Shown piece after piece: positions 44,176 through 52,412 of a stretch of DNA of 64,000 nucleotides. Position 1 is the first letter of the stretch; every line of letters starts with the position of its first letter. Both the position numbers and the translations under genes were made by a program. Under the pieces are notes generated by a model, which had not been told where the DNA came from, did no database searches, and was given only the letters and a program-made list of their open reading frames with translations. This stretch comes from JAVVHH01 sp964613945 (GTDB taxonomy: Bacteria; Pseudomonadota; Alphaproteobacteria; Acetobacterales; Acetobacteraceae): contig CAZTJC010000016.1 of NCBI GenBank assembly GCA_964613945.1, positions 1 through 64,000 of the forward strand, given 5' to 3'.

Positions 44176-45645
44176 CTAGACAGTCTGCCGTGTTTCGTAG
44201 CCAAGCACAGCCTTTGTCTCGAGGTACTCCTCGAAGCCGAATTGCCCGTATTCGCGCCCGTTCCCGGAGCGCTTGTAGCCGCCGAACGGGGCATCCGGAC
44301 GCCAGGCCGGGTAGTTGATGTGCACCTGCCCGGCGCGGATGCGGCGGGCGACGGCACGCGCGGCGTCTAGGTCGCGCGACTGCACTTGCGCGCCGAGCCC
44401 GTAGACGGTGGCGTTGGCGATCTCGACGGCTTCGTCGACGGTGTCGTAGGGCTGGATGCTCAACACCGGGCCGAAGATCTCCTCGGCCGCGATGCGCATG
44501 TCGCGCGTCACCTCGGAGAACACGGTCGGCCGCGCGTAGAAGCCGTGGTCGAAACTGTCCGGCCGCCCGGTGCCGCCGCACACCAGCTTGGCGCCTTCCG
44601 CCAGCCCGGCCGCGATCATCGCCTGCACCCGCTCGAACTGCGCCTGGTTGGCCAGCGGCCCCAGCACCGTTGTCTCGGATCGCGGATCGCCGACGATGCA
44701 GTTCTCGGCTGTGGCGGCGGCCAGGGCTTCCACTTCGGCCAGTAGCGCCCGCGGCACGATCATGCGGGTCGGCGCGCTGCAGGATTGTCCGACGTTGCGG
44801 AACCCGGCCATCACGCCGCGCGGCACGGCCTCGGCCAGGTCCGCATCCGGCAGGAGGATGTTGGGCGACTTGCCGCCCAACTCCTGCGTCACCCGCTTGA
44901 CGGTCGGCGCCGCGGCCTGGGCGACCAGCACGCCGGCGCGGTTGGAGCCGGTGATCGAGACCATGTCGATCTCGGGGTGCGACGCCAGCGCCGTGCCGAC
45001 CTCGGGGCCGGTGCCGTTGACCAGGTTGAACACGCCTGGCGGCACGCCGGCATCGTGCATGATGCGCGCGAACAGCAGCGCGCTCAGCGGTGACAGTTCG
45101 CTCGGCTTCAAGACCATGGTGCAGCCCGCCGCCAGCGCCGGGCCGACCTTGGCGGCGATCTGGTACAGCGGCCAGTTCCAGGGCGTGATGAGGCCGCAGA
45201 CGCCGATCGGCTCGCGCATGATCGCCATGCCGTCCCGCACCGTGGTGAACGGGTAGTCATCCAGCAGGTCCCGCGCGACGCGCAGGTGTTCGGCGGCTGC
45301 GGGCACCTGCGTGGCGCGGGCAAAGGCGATGGCGGCGCCCATCTCGAGCGAGATCGCCTGCGCCAATTGCTCCGCCCGTTCGAGCACGAGGGCGTGGATG
45401 CGGCCGATCACTGCGGCACGCTCGGCAGGCAGGGTGGCCGACCAGGCGGGGAACGCTGCGCGCGCGCAGCGTGCGGCGCGGTCCAGATCCGCGGCGGAGC
45501 CGAGCGCGAGATGGCCGATGGTCTGCTCGGTCGCCGGGTCGATCACCTGCACCGTCGCGGCCGACGCGGTGGCCCAGGCTCCGCCGACGTAAAGGCTTTC
45601 GCGGCCGAGCAGGTCAGCACCGGGGTGTTTTCCGAGTGTCTCCAT
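44176..45645 (-). CDS. NAD(P)-dependent aldehyde dehydrogenase
   Basis: 489 residues. Catalytic features are LITPWNWPLYQIAAKVGPAL, ITGSNRAGVLVAQAA, VTQELGGKSPNILLPDADL (general-base Glu), FRNVGQSCSAPTRMIVP (nucleophilic Cys) and EEIFGPVLSIQPYD. It oxidises an aldehyde, probably the semialdehyde made by the downstream aminotransferase. First gene of the minus-strand operon, divergent from lysR with a 94-base shared control region. Confidence 0.9.
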   Translation of the reverse strand: METLGKHPGADLLGRESLYVGGAWATASAATVQVIDPATEQTIGHLALGSAADLDRAARCARAAFPAWSATLPAERAAVIGRIHALVLERAEQLAQAISLEMGAAIAFARATQVPAAAEHLRVARDLLDDYPFTTVRDGMAIMREPIGVCGLITPWNWPLYQIAAKVGPALAAGCTMVLKPSELSPLSALLFARIMHDAGVPPGVFNLVNGTGPEVGTALASHPEIDMVSITGSNRAGVLVAQAAAPTVKRVTQELGGKSPNILLPDADLAEAVPRGVMAGFRNVGQSCSAPTRMIVPRALLAEVEALAAATAENCIVGDPRSETTVLGPLANQAQFERVQAMIAAGLAEGAKLVCGGTGRPDSFDHGFYARPTVFSEVTRDMRIAAEEIFGPVLSIQPYDTVDEAVEIANATVYGLGAQVQSRDLDAARAVARRIRAGQVHINYPAWRPDAPFGGYKRSGNGREYGQFGFEEYLETKAVLGYETRQTV

Positions 45646-45677
45646 CGAGAGCGGCCCTTCGCGTTACGATTCCAATA

Positions 45678-45743
45678 CTACACAGCCCGGAACCGAGTAA
45701 CATTTATGAGATCGCCAAACTGGATTAAGTCCTGCCTTAATGT
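45678..45743. promoter_or_regulatory. divergent control region with two blocks shared with 56759-56832
   Basis: Block A (45678-45703) reads TACAC, CCG, CGAGTAA and ATT at fixed spacing. Block B (45725-45743) is TTAAGTCC-N4-TTAATGT, including the palindrome TTAAG-N6-CTTAA. Both recur, nearly identical, at 56759-56832. Block B overlaps the lysR start codon, which suits autoregulation. No ribosome site is visible before that ATG, so the message may be leaderless or the start may differ. Confidence 0.65.
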
Positions 45744-46663
45744 TGCACTCCGATGATCTCAAATTCTTTCAGGTCGTCAGCGTCGCCACGTCTTTGGCGG
45801 CCGCCGCGCGTGCGCTGGACATCAGCCCATCGGCTGTGACGCAGCGGTTGTCATCGCTGGAGCGCCGGGTCGGCGTGCGGCTGCTGAACCGGTCCAGCCG
45901 CCGCCTGGAGTTGACGGCGGAGGGCCGGTTGCTCGCCGAGCGCGGGGCCAGCGTGCTCGCCGAGATCGACGGGATCGTCGATTTCCTGTCCCGGTCGACG
46001 GAAACCGTTTCGGGACATTTGCGGGTCGCGGCGCCGTTCGGCTTCGGCCGCCGTCACGTGGCGCCCGCGATGGCCCGGCTGCGGGCGGAACACCCGCAGG
46101 TTCCCTTGACCCTGTCGCTGTTTCAGGACCCGCTCGTCGTGGACAAGGAGGCGTGGGACGTGATGATCCATGTCGGTCAGCTCGCGGATTCCGAGCTGAC
46201 GGCGGTGCGGCTCGCCGACAACCAGCGCATCCTGTGCGCCGCCCCGGCCTATATCGCGCGGCACGGCAAACCGAAGCTGCCCAACGACGTGCGCCAGCAC
46301 GCCTGCGCCGTCATCCGCGAGAATCAGGACGATGCGACGCTGTGGACGTTCAGCGCACCGGGCCAGCCTTCGGTCTCGGTGCGGGTGGAGCCGGCGATGA
46401 ACAGCAATGACGGTGCCGTCATCAAGCATTGGGTCATGGCCGGGTTGGGCATGATGGTGCGGTCGGAATGGGACGTGGCGGAGGAGTTGGCAGCCGGCAC
46501 CTTGGTGCAGCTGTTGCCGGAATGGTCGCTGCCGGCGGTCGACATCGTTGCCGTGTTCCGCTCCCGCAGCGGCCGCGTGAAACGCACGACGCGCTTCGTG
46601 CAGCTTCTGCGCGCTGCGATGCGCCAGCCGAACTGGAAGTTTCCGGACGACCCGGCGAGATAG
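45740..46663 (+). CDS. LysR-family transcriptional regulator
   Basis: 307 residues. The N-terminal winged helix-turn-helix reads LKFFQVVSVATSLAAAARAL, then SPSAVTQRLSSLERRVGVRL and LNRSSRRLELTAEG, followed by a two-lobed effector domain. It is divergent from the aldehyde dehydrogenase operon and directly upstream of an FAD oxidase, the usual layout for a LysR controlling both sides. The matching palindrome at its own start and 11 kb away before another FAD oxidase suggests it controls both loci. The effector is probably an amino acid or amine intermediate. Confidence 0.9.
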   Translation: MLHSDDLKFFQVVSVATSLAAAARALDISPSAVTQRLSSLERRVGVRLLNRSSRRLELTAEGRLLAERGASVLAEIDGIVDFLSRSTETVSGHLRVAAPFGFGRRHVAPAMARLRAEHPQVPLTLSLFQDPLVVDKEAWDVMIHVGQLADSELTAVRLADNQRILCAAPAYIARHGKPKLPNDVRQHACAVIRENQDDATLWTFSAPGQPSVSVRVEPAMNSNDGAVIKHWVMAGLGMMVRSEWDVAEELAAGTLVQLLPEWSLPAVDIVAVFRSRSGRVKRTTRFVQLLRAAMRQPNWKFPDDPAR

Positions 46664-46800
46664 AGATTGCTAGAACAAAGTCCTATCGCGAGCACTTGCC
46701 TCGGCGCTGCCGTGTGAAGTTTCGGTGGCCGGAAATCGGTTTGTTTCTATCTTGGGCGTCGTCGTCGCCCACAGAAGATTCGCCAGAAGGTAAGATCCCC

Positions 46801-48126
46801 ATGCCCGCTCCGTTGGTCAGCGTCCAAAGCAGCCCTGCCTTGCCGGCCTCGGCCGACGTGGTGGTGATTGGCGGCGGCATCATCGGCAGTTTCACCGCCT
46901 ACTACCTGGCGCAGCGCGGCATGTCGGTGGCGCTGCTGGAGAAAGGCCGCATCGGCGCCGAGCAGTCGAGCCGCAACTGGGGCTGGTGCCGGCAGCAGAA
47001 CCGCGATGCGCGCGAGTTGCCGATGGCGACCAAGAGCCTCGACCTGTGGGAGGAGTTCGCCGCCGATTCCGGCGAGGAGACCGGCTTCAGTCGTTGCGGG
47101 CTGCTGTATCTCAGTGACGACGAGGCCGAGTTGGCGCAGTGGGCCAAGTGGCGCGACTTCGCCCGGACCGTGGGGGTGACGACACAGATGCTGAACGGCG
47201 CCGAAGCGAGCGCGCGCGGCCAGGCGACCGGCAAGGCCTGGAAAGGCGGCGTGTTCTCCGGGTCCGACGGCACCGCCGACCCGTCCAAGGCTGCGCCCTC
47301 CGTGGCCCGGGCGTTCATGAAGCTCGGTGGCACCGTGCATCAGGAGTGCGCCGCCCGCGGGCTGGAGCTCGCGGGTGGGCGGGTCTGCGGCGTGGTGACC
47401 GAGCGCGGCACCATCCGCACCGACACGGCCGTGCTGTCGGGCGGCGCATGGGCGTCGTCGTTCTGCCGGCAGCTCGGGGTGACGTTCCCGCAAGCGACCA
47501 TCAAATCTACCGTGCTGGCTCTGGCGCCTGGTGCGGAAGGATTGCCGCCGGCGTTCCATACCAAGAAGATCACCGTCACCCGACGCGGCGATGGCGGCCA
47601 CACGCTCGCCGTCGGCGGGCGCGGGCGGCTGGACGTGACGCCGCAATCCCTGCGCTTTGCCGCCGACTTCCTGCCCATGTTCGCCCGGCGCTGGCGCAGC
47701 CTGACGCCCGGCGGACTCGAGGGCATGAGGACCGGCCATGAATCGCTCAAGCGCTGGGCGTTGGACCAGCCCACACCGATGGAGCGCATGCGGGTGCTCG
47801 ACCCCACGCCGGACCGGCGCACGATCCGCCTGGCCCGGGAACGGGCCATCCAGGCCCTGCCGGCGCTGCGCGACGTTCCCGTCGCCTCCGCCTGGGCCGG
47901 TTACATCGACACCACGCCCGACGGCGTGCCGGCGATCGGGGAGCTGCGGCAGGTGCCGGGTCTGGTGCTGTCCGCCGGATATTCCGGCCATGGCTTCGGC
48001 ATCGGCCCCGGTGCGGGGCATCTCACGGCGCAGATCGTGGCGGGCGACCGGCCCAATTACGACCCTTCCGGCTTCGCGCCGGACCGCTTCGTCAAATCGT
48101 CCAAGGGCAAGGTCGCCGAGTTCTAA
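46801..48126 (+). CDS. FAD-dependent amine/amino-acid oxidase (DAO family)
   Basis: 441 residues from the ATG at 46801 (AAGG upstream). The FAD fingerprint DVVVIGGGIIGSFTAYYLAQRG and ALLEKGRIGAEQSSRNWGW open the chain, and the C-terminal GYIDTTPDGVPAIGELRQVPG and GYSGHGFGIGPGAGHL complete the DAO fold. It is clearly paralogous to the gene at 56907-58241; both share the RNWGW.RQQNRD motif after the dinucleotide site. It probably oxidises an amino or imino acid to an imine/keto acid with oxygen or quinone as acceptor. It follows lysR by 137 bases. Confidence 0.88.
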   Translation: MPAPLVSVQSSPALPASADVVVIGGGIIGSFTAYYLAQRGMSVALLEKGRIGAEQSSRNWGWCRQQNRDARELPMATKSLDLWEEFAADSGEETGFSRCGLLYLSDDEAELAQWAKWRDFARTVGVTTQMLNGAEASARGQATGKAWKGGVFSGSDGTADPSKAAPSVARAFMKLGGTVHQECAARGLELAGGRVCGVVTERGTIRTDTAVLSGGAWASSFCRQLGVTFPQATIKSTVLALAPGAEGLPPAFHTKKITVTRRGDGGHTLAVGGRGRLDVTPQSLRFAADFLPMFARRWRSLTPGGLEGMRTGHESLKRWALDQPTPMERMRVLDPTPDRRTIRLARERAIQALPALRDVPVASAWAGYIDTTPDGVPAIGELRQVPGLVLSAGYSGHGFGIGPGAGHLTAQIVAGDRPNYDPSGFAPDRFVKSSKGKVAEF

Positions 48127-48147
48127 GCCGGCCGACGGAGAGCAACG

Positions 48148-48984
48148 ATGAGCCAATCCGAGATCACCATCGACACCATGACGTCCGCCCACCTTTCCGA
48201 AGCGTGGGCGCTGTCGGTGCAGGCGCGCTGGCCGCATCGTCGGGAGGACTGGGCGCTGCTGCTCAGCATCAGCAAGGGATGGGTCGCGCTCGAGGCCGGC
48301 ACGGTGGTGGGCACCGCGATCATGACGCCGTTCGGCGCCACCGGCGGGGCCATCAACATGGTGATCGTTTCGGAAACCATGCGCGGCCGCGGCATCGGGC
48401 GCCGCCTGTTCGCCGCCACCTTGGACGCGGCAGCGGGCCGTCGCCTCCGCCTGACCGCCACGCCGGATGGCGAGCCGCTGTACCGCAGCCTGGGGTTCGA
48501 ACCCTACGGCCACATCTTCCAGCGCCAAGGCATCCTGGGCACCGTGCCCGACATGCCGGGTGCCGAGGACGCCACCGACACCGACGACGCCGCGATCCTC
48601 GCCCTGGACACGGCCGCGTTCGGGGAGGACCGTAGTGCGCTGCTGCGCATGTTGAAGCAGGCCGGCCGCCTCGCCGTCATCCGCCGCGACGGCGCCGTCG
48701 CGGCGTTCGCCTGCATCCGCGATTTCGGCCGTGGCAAGCTGATCGGCCCGGTGGTCGCCGCCGACACGCAGGACGCCCAACGCCTGATCAGCTACCTCGC
48801 CGCCGGACAGGAGGGCGGTTTCATGCGCCTCGACATCACCAGCGATACCGGCCTGAACGACTGGCTCACGGGCATGGGCCTGCCGCAGACCGATGATGGC
48901 CTGGTCATGTGGACGGAGGCGCCGACCGTTCCGGCTGCGGGTGCCGCGCGGACGATGGGCCTGGCGAGCCAGGCCCTGGGTTGA
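48148..48984 (+). CDS. tandem GNAT-family N-acetyltransferase
   Basis: 278 residues with GGAGA before the ATG. The N-terminal GNAT domain contains MVIVSETMRGRGIGRRLFAAT, the acetyl-CoA site, and YRSLGFEPYG. The C-terminal half (about 145-255, with LITYLAAG-like QRLISYLAAGQEGGFMRLDI and WLTGMGLPQTDDG) resembles the Acetyltransf_18 domain. It may acetylate an amine or amino acid for detoxification within the pathway. It precedes the DSD1-like gene by 7 bases, indicating one operon. Confidence 0.8.
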   Translation: MSQSEITIDTMTSAHLSEAWALSVQARWPHRREDWALLLSISKGWVALEAGTVVGTAIMTPFGATGGAINMVIVSETMRGRGIGRRLFAATLDAAAGRRLRLTATPDGEPLYRSLGFEPYGHIFQRQGILGTVPDMPGAEDATDTDDAAILALDTAAFGEDRSALLRMLKQAGRLAVIRRDGAVAAFACIRDFGRGKLIGPVVAADTQDAQRLISYLAAGQEGGFMRLDITSDTGLNDWLTGMGLPQTDDGLVMWTEAPTVPAAGAARTMGLASQALG

Positions 48985-48991
48985 TCCGGCA

Positions 48992-50122
48992 GTGCTGAAC
49001 ACCGAACTCGCCCGGCTGCCGACGCCGGCGCTCATCCTCGATGAAAGTCGCATGCTGCGGAACGTTCATCGCCTGCGGGACCGTCTCGGCCCGCTCGGCG
49101 TGTCGATCCGGCCGCACCTGAAGACCGTCAAATCGGTCGACGCCGCCCGGCGTATCCTCGAGGGCGGCACCGGCCCGGCCACCGTCTCGACGCTCAAGGA
49201 AGCGGAGGTGTTCGCGGCCGCCGGCGTGAACGACATTCTGTATGCCGTCGGGATCGCGCCGGACAAGCTGGGCCGCGTGTGCGCGATCCGCGCCGGCGGG
49301 TGCGATCTGTCGGTGACGCTCGATACGGCGGAGCAGGCCGAGGCCGTGGTGCAGGCGGCCAAGGCCGCCGGGATGGCGATCCCGACGCTGATCGAGATCG
49401 ACTGCGACAACCATCGCGCCGGGCTCAACCCGCGGAGCCCGGCGCTCGCGCGCATCGGGCGCATCCTGGCCGACGCATCCTGCCTGGCCGGCGTGATGAC
49501 CCATGCCGGCGAGAGCTACAAGGTGGTCGGTGCCGAGGCTCAGGCCGCCTGTGCCGAGGTGGAGCGGGCGGCGGTGGTGGTGGCAGCGGAGACGCTCGCC
49601 GCCGCCGGGCTGGCCTGTCCGGTGCGCAGCGTGGGGGCGACGCCGACGGCGCATTTTGCCCGCGACCTCACCGGCGTCACCGAAGTGCGGGCCGGCGTGT
49701 ATGTGCTGTTCGACCTGGTCATGGCCGGCACCGGCACTTGCGCGATCGACGACATCGCGCTGAGCGTGGTGACCACGGTGATCGGCCATCAGCCGGAACA
49801 GGGGTGGATCATGATCGATGCCGGCTGGATGGCGATGTCGCGCGACCGCGGCACGGCGGCGCAGGCCGTCGATCAGGGCTACGGGCTGGTGTGCGACGTC
49901 GAGGGCACGGTGCTGGACGACCTGTTCGTGCTGTCGGCCAACCAGGAGCACGGCATCGTGGCCTCGCGGGGCCGGGTCGCGCCGCAGTTGCCGATCGGCA
50001 CGCGGCTGCGCATCCTGCCGAACCATGCCTGCGCGACCGGCAGCCAACATGACGGCTATCACGTGATCCCCGACGGCGAGCCGGGTGCGCTCGCCTATTG
50101 GCCTCGTTTTCGCGGGTGGTAG
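48992..50122 (+). CDS. DSD1 / D-threonine aldolase-family PLP enzyme
   Basis: 376 residues from the GTG at 48992. It is an alanine-racemase-fold enzyme: LPTPALILDES, then RPHLKTVKS with the PLP lysine at about residue 44, and GVMTHAGESYKV. A C-terminal metal site, NHACATGSQHDGYHV, is at about 344-358. His345 and Cys347 form an HxC pair like the zinc site of eukaryotic D-serine dehydratase; D-threonine aldolases usually have HxD (from memory). It should act on a D-configured beta-hydroxy amino acid, by aldol cleavage or dehydration. An OCD-family reductase lies two genes downstream, recalling the beta-hydroxyaspartate cycle pair BhcC/BhcD. Confidence 0.8.
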   Translation: MLNTELARLPTPALILDESRMLRNVHRLRDRLGPLGVSIRPHLKTVKSVDAARRILEGGTGPATVSTLKEAEVFAAAGVNDILYAVGIAPDKLGRVCAIRAGGCDLSVTLDTAEQAEAVVQAAKAAGMAIPTLIEIDCDNHRAGLNPRSPALARIGRILADASCLAGVMTHAGESYKVVGAEAQAACAEVERAAVVVAAETLAAAGLACPVRSVGATPTAHFARDLTGVTEVRAGVYVLFDLVMAGTGTCAIDDIALSVVTTVIGHQPEQGWIMIDAGWMAMSRDRGTAAQAVDQGYGLVCDVEGTVLDDLFVLSANQEHGIVASRGRVAPQLPIGTRLRILPNHACATGSQHDGYHVIPDGEPGALAYWPRFRGW

Positions 50123-50136
50123 AGCAAGGAACGACG

Positions 50137-51414
50137 ATGAAGCTCAAGCCGTATTGGATCGACACCGCGCCGTCCTTTGCTGGCGGCGAGACCGGCCCGG
50201 TCGAGGGCGAGGTGGACGTGGCGGTGGTCGGGGCCGGGTTCACCGGGTTGTCGGCGGCGTTGGCGCTGGCCAAGAAGGGCGCCCGGGTGACCGTGCTCGA
50301 GGCGGGGCACGTCATGAACGCCGCATCCGCCCGCAATGGCGGCATGTGCAATAACGGCTTTGCCCAGAACTACGCCGCCATGTCGCAGAAGCTCGGCCGC
50401 GAGCGCGCCGTGGCGTTGTATCAAAGCTTCGATGCCGGCGTGTCGCTGGTGGAGTCCATCGTCGCCGAAGAAGGCATAGACTGCAATTTCCAGCGGGTCG
50501 GCAAGCTCAAGGTGGCGGCCAAGCCGGAGCATTTCGACGGGTTGCGGCGGGCGCAGGAGTTGATGGTGCGCGAGGTGGACCCCGACACCAGCATCGTCGA
50601 GCCGCAGGACCTGCCCACCGAGATCGGCTCGGACAAGTTCTTCGGCGGCATGCTGTATGCCAAGAGCGCCAATATGCACATGGGGCGATACGGCGTTGGC
50701 CTCGCCGAAGCCGCAACCCGGCACGGTGCCGTGTTTCATGAACACTGCCCGGTGCTCAGCCTCAAGCGGGCCGGCGGACAGGCACATGACGTCGTGACGG
50801 CGAAGGGAACGGTGCGCGCCAAGCAGGTGCTGCTCGCCAGCGGCACCACCCATGTCGGCGCGTTCGGCTGGGTCCGGCGGCGGATCGTGCCGGTCGGCGC
50901 CTTCATCATCGCCACCGAGCCGCTCCCCGTCGCCACGCTGGACCGGCTGACGCCGAAGCGGCGCAACACCGTCGATACCCGCAACTTCGTCAACTACTTC
51001 CGCACCAGCCCGGACAACCGGATCCTGTTCGGCGGCCGCGCCCGCTTCGCCGCCTCCAACCCGGCGTCGGACGCGAAAAGTGGCGAGATTCTACGGCGCG
51101 ACCTGATCAAGGTGTTCCCGGAGCTGGCGTCGGTGCGCATAGACTATTGCTGGGGCGGAATGGTCGACATGACGCAGAACCGTCTGCCGCGGGCCGGCGA
51201 GCGCGACGGGGTGTTCTACTCCATGGGCTACAGCGGGCATGGCACGCAGATGACCACCCTGATGGGCACCGCGATGGCCGAGGTGATGGACGGCAAGACC
51301 GAGCGCAATCCCTGGCACGGTGACGCCTGGTCGGCGATCCCCGGGCATTTCGGCAAGCCATGGTTTCTGCCGTTCGTGGGCGCGTACTACCGCTATCTCG
51401 ACTGGAAGCGCTGA
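50137..51414 (+). CDS. FAD-dependent oxidoreductase (PuuB/OrdL-like)
   Basis: 425 residues from the ATG at 50137 with AAGGA upstream. KPYWIDTAP opens as in gamma-glutamylputrescine oxidase, then DVAVVGAGFTGLSAALALAKKG, ARNGGMCNNGF, a substrate domain, and the C-terminal YSMGYSGHGTQMTTLMGTAM. It probably oxidises a secondary or primary amine to an imine or aldehyde. It belongs to a different DAO subgroup from the genes at 46801 and 56907. Its TGA overlaps the next start (TGATG). Confidence 0.87.
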   Translation: MKLKPYWIDTAPSFAGGETGPVEGEVDVAVVGAGFTGLSAALALAKKGARVTVLEAGHVMNAASARNGGMCNNGFAQNYAAMSQKLGRERAVALYQSFDAGVSLVESIVAEEGIDCNFQRVGKLKVAAKPEHFDGLRRAQELMVREVDPDTSIVEPQDLPTEIGSDKFFGGMLYAKSANMHMGRYGVGLAEAATRHGAVFHEHCPVLSLKRAGGQAHDVVTAKGTVRAKQVLLASGTTHVGAFGWVRRRIVPVGAFIIATEPLPVATLDRLTPKRRNTVDTRNFVNYFRTSPDNRILFGGRARFAASNPASDAKSGEILRRDLIKVFPELASVRIDYCWGGMVDMTQNRLPRAGERDGVFYSMGYSGHGTQMTTLMGTAMAEVMDGKTERNPWHGDAWSAIPGHFGKPWFLPFVGAYYRYLDWKR

Positions 51415-52379
51415 TGCTTGTCGTGCCGGAAAGTGCGGTCGCCGGGCTGATGTCGCCGGCGCAGTGTTTCCTCGCGGTCGAGAGCGTGTTCGCCGCCATG
51501 GCCAAGCGCTCGGCGGTCAATTTCCCTGTCGTCCGCGAGGCGATCGGTCATGCCGATGCGCTATACGGGTTCAAGTCCGGCTTCGACCGCGACAGTCTCG
51601 CCCTGGGTCTCAAGGCGGGCGGTTTCTGGCCCGGCAATGCCGCAAAAGGGCTGACCAACCACCAATCCAGCGTGTTTCTGTTCGATGCCGATACCGGCCG
51701 GTGCCGCGCCGTGGTCGGCGGCAATCTGCTGACCGCGCTGCGCACCGCGGCGGCGTCGGCGATCTCGATCAAGTACCTCGCCCGCGGCGATGCCGAAACG
51801 CTCGGCATGATCGGGGCCGGCCATCAATCGACGTTCCAGTTGCGTGCCGCGCTGGAGCAACGTCCCTTCCGCCGGGTCGTGGCGTGGAACCGCGATCCGG
51901 CCAAGCTGGGTCGTCTGGCAACCACCGCGCAGGATGCCGGCGTGTCGTTCGAGGCGGTCGACCTCGACGCGCTGGGGGCGCAAGCCGATGTCATCATCAC
52001 GGTCACGTCGTCGTTCCGGCCGATCCTGATGCATTCGCAGATCAAGCCGGGCACCCACATCGCCTGCATGGGCACCGACACCAAGGGCAAGCAGGAGGTG
52101 GACGCCGTGCTTCTCGCAGGGGCAGCGGTGTTCACCGACGACGCCACGCAATCGGCCACGATCGGGGAGGCGCAGCATGCGGTGGCGCAGGGGTTGCTCG
52201 CGCGAGCCGATATCATCGAGATAGGGGCCGTCATCCTCGGCATGCACCAGGGCCGGGCTTCGGCCGACGAGATCACCGTGTTCGACGGCACCGGGGTCGG
52301 TTTGCAGGATCTTGCCGTCGCATCGGCGGCTGTCGCGTTGGCCGTCGAACGAGGCATCGCGCTCGACGTCGATTTCTAG
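51414..52379 (+). CDS. ornithine cyclodeaminase / mu-crystallin-family imine reductase
   Basis: 321 residues from the ATG at 51414. GFKSGFDRDSLALGLKAGGFWPGN is the N-terminal substrate region. AISIKYLARGDAETLGMIGAGHQSTFQLRA contains the NAD(P) site, and SSFRPILMHSQIKPGTHIACMG plus VFDGTGVGLQDLAVASAA are family marks. Members include ornithine cyclodeaminase, alanine dehydrogenase, ketimine reductase and iminosuccinate reductase BhcD. Placed directly after an imine-producing FAD oxidase, an imine/ketimine reductase role is attractive. Confidence 0.85.
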   Translation: MLVVPESAVAGLMSPAQCFLAVESVFAAMAKRSAVNFPVVREAIGHADALYGFKSGFDRDSLALGLKAGGFWPGNAAKGLTNHQSSVFLFDADTGRCRAVVGGNLLTALRTAAASAISIKYLARGDAETLGMIGAGHQSTFQLRAALEQRPFRRVVAWNRDPAKLGRLATTAQDAGVSFEAVDLDALGAQADVIITVTSSFRPILMHSQIKPGTHIACMGTDTKGKQEVDAVLLAGAAVFTDDATQSATIGEAQHAVAQGLLARADIIEIGAVILGMHQGRASADEITVFDGTGVGLQDLAVASAAVALAVERGIALDVDF

Positions 52380-52412
52380 TCGGGTGTGCGGGCCTTTAGA
52401 TCAGGAACAGGC

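Noticed and set aside
46747..49053. A 768-codon open frame on the minus strand opposite the FAD oxidase and GNAT genes
   Set aside because: It lies fully antisense to genes with clear motifs. Its translation is histidine-, arginine- and glycine-rich without any fold, as expected for the complementary frame of high-G+C coding DNA.
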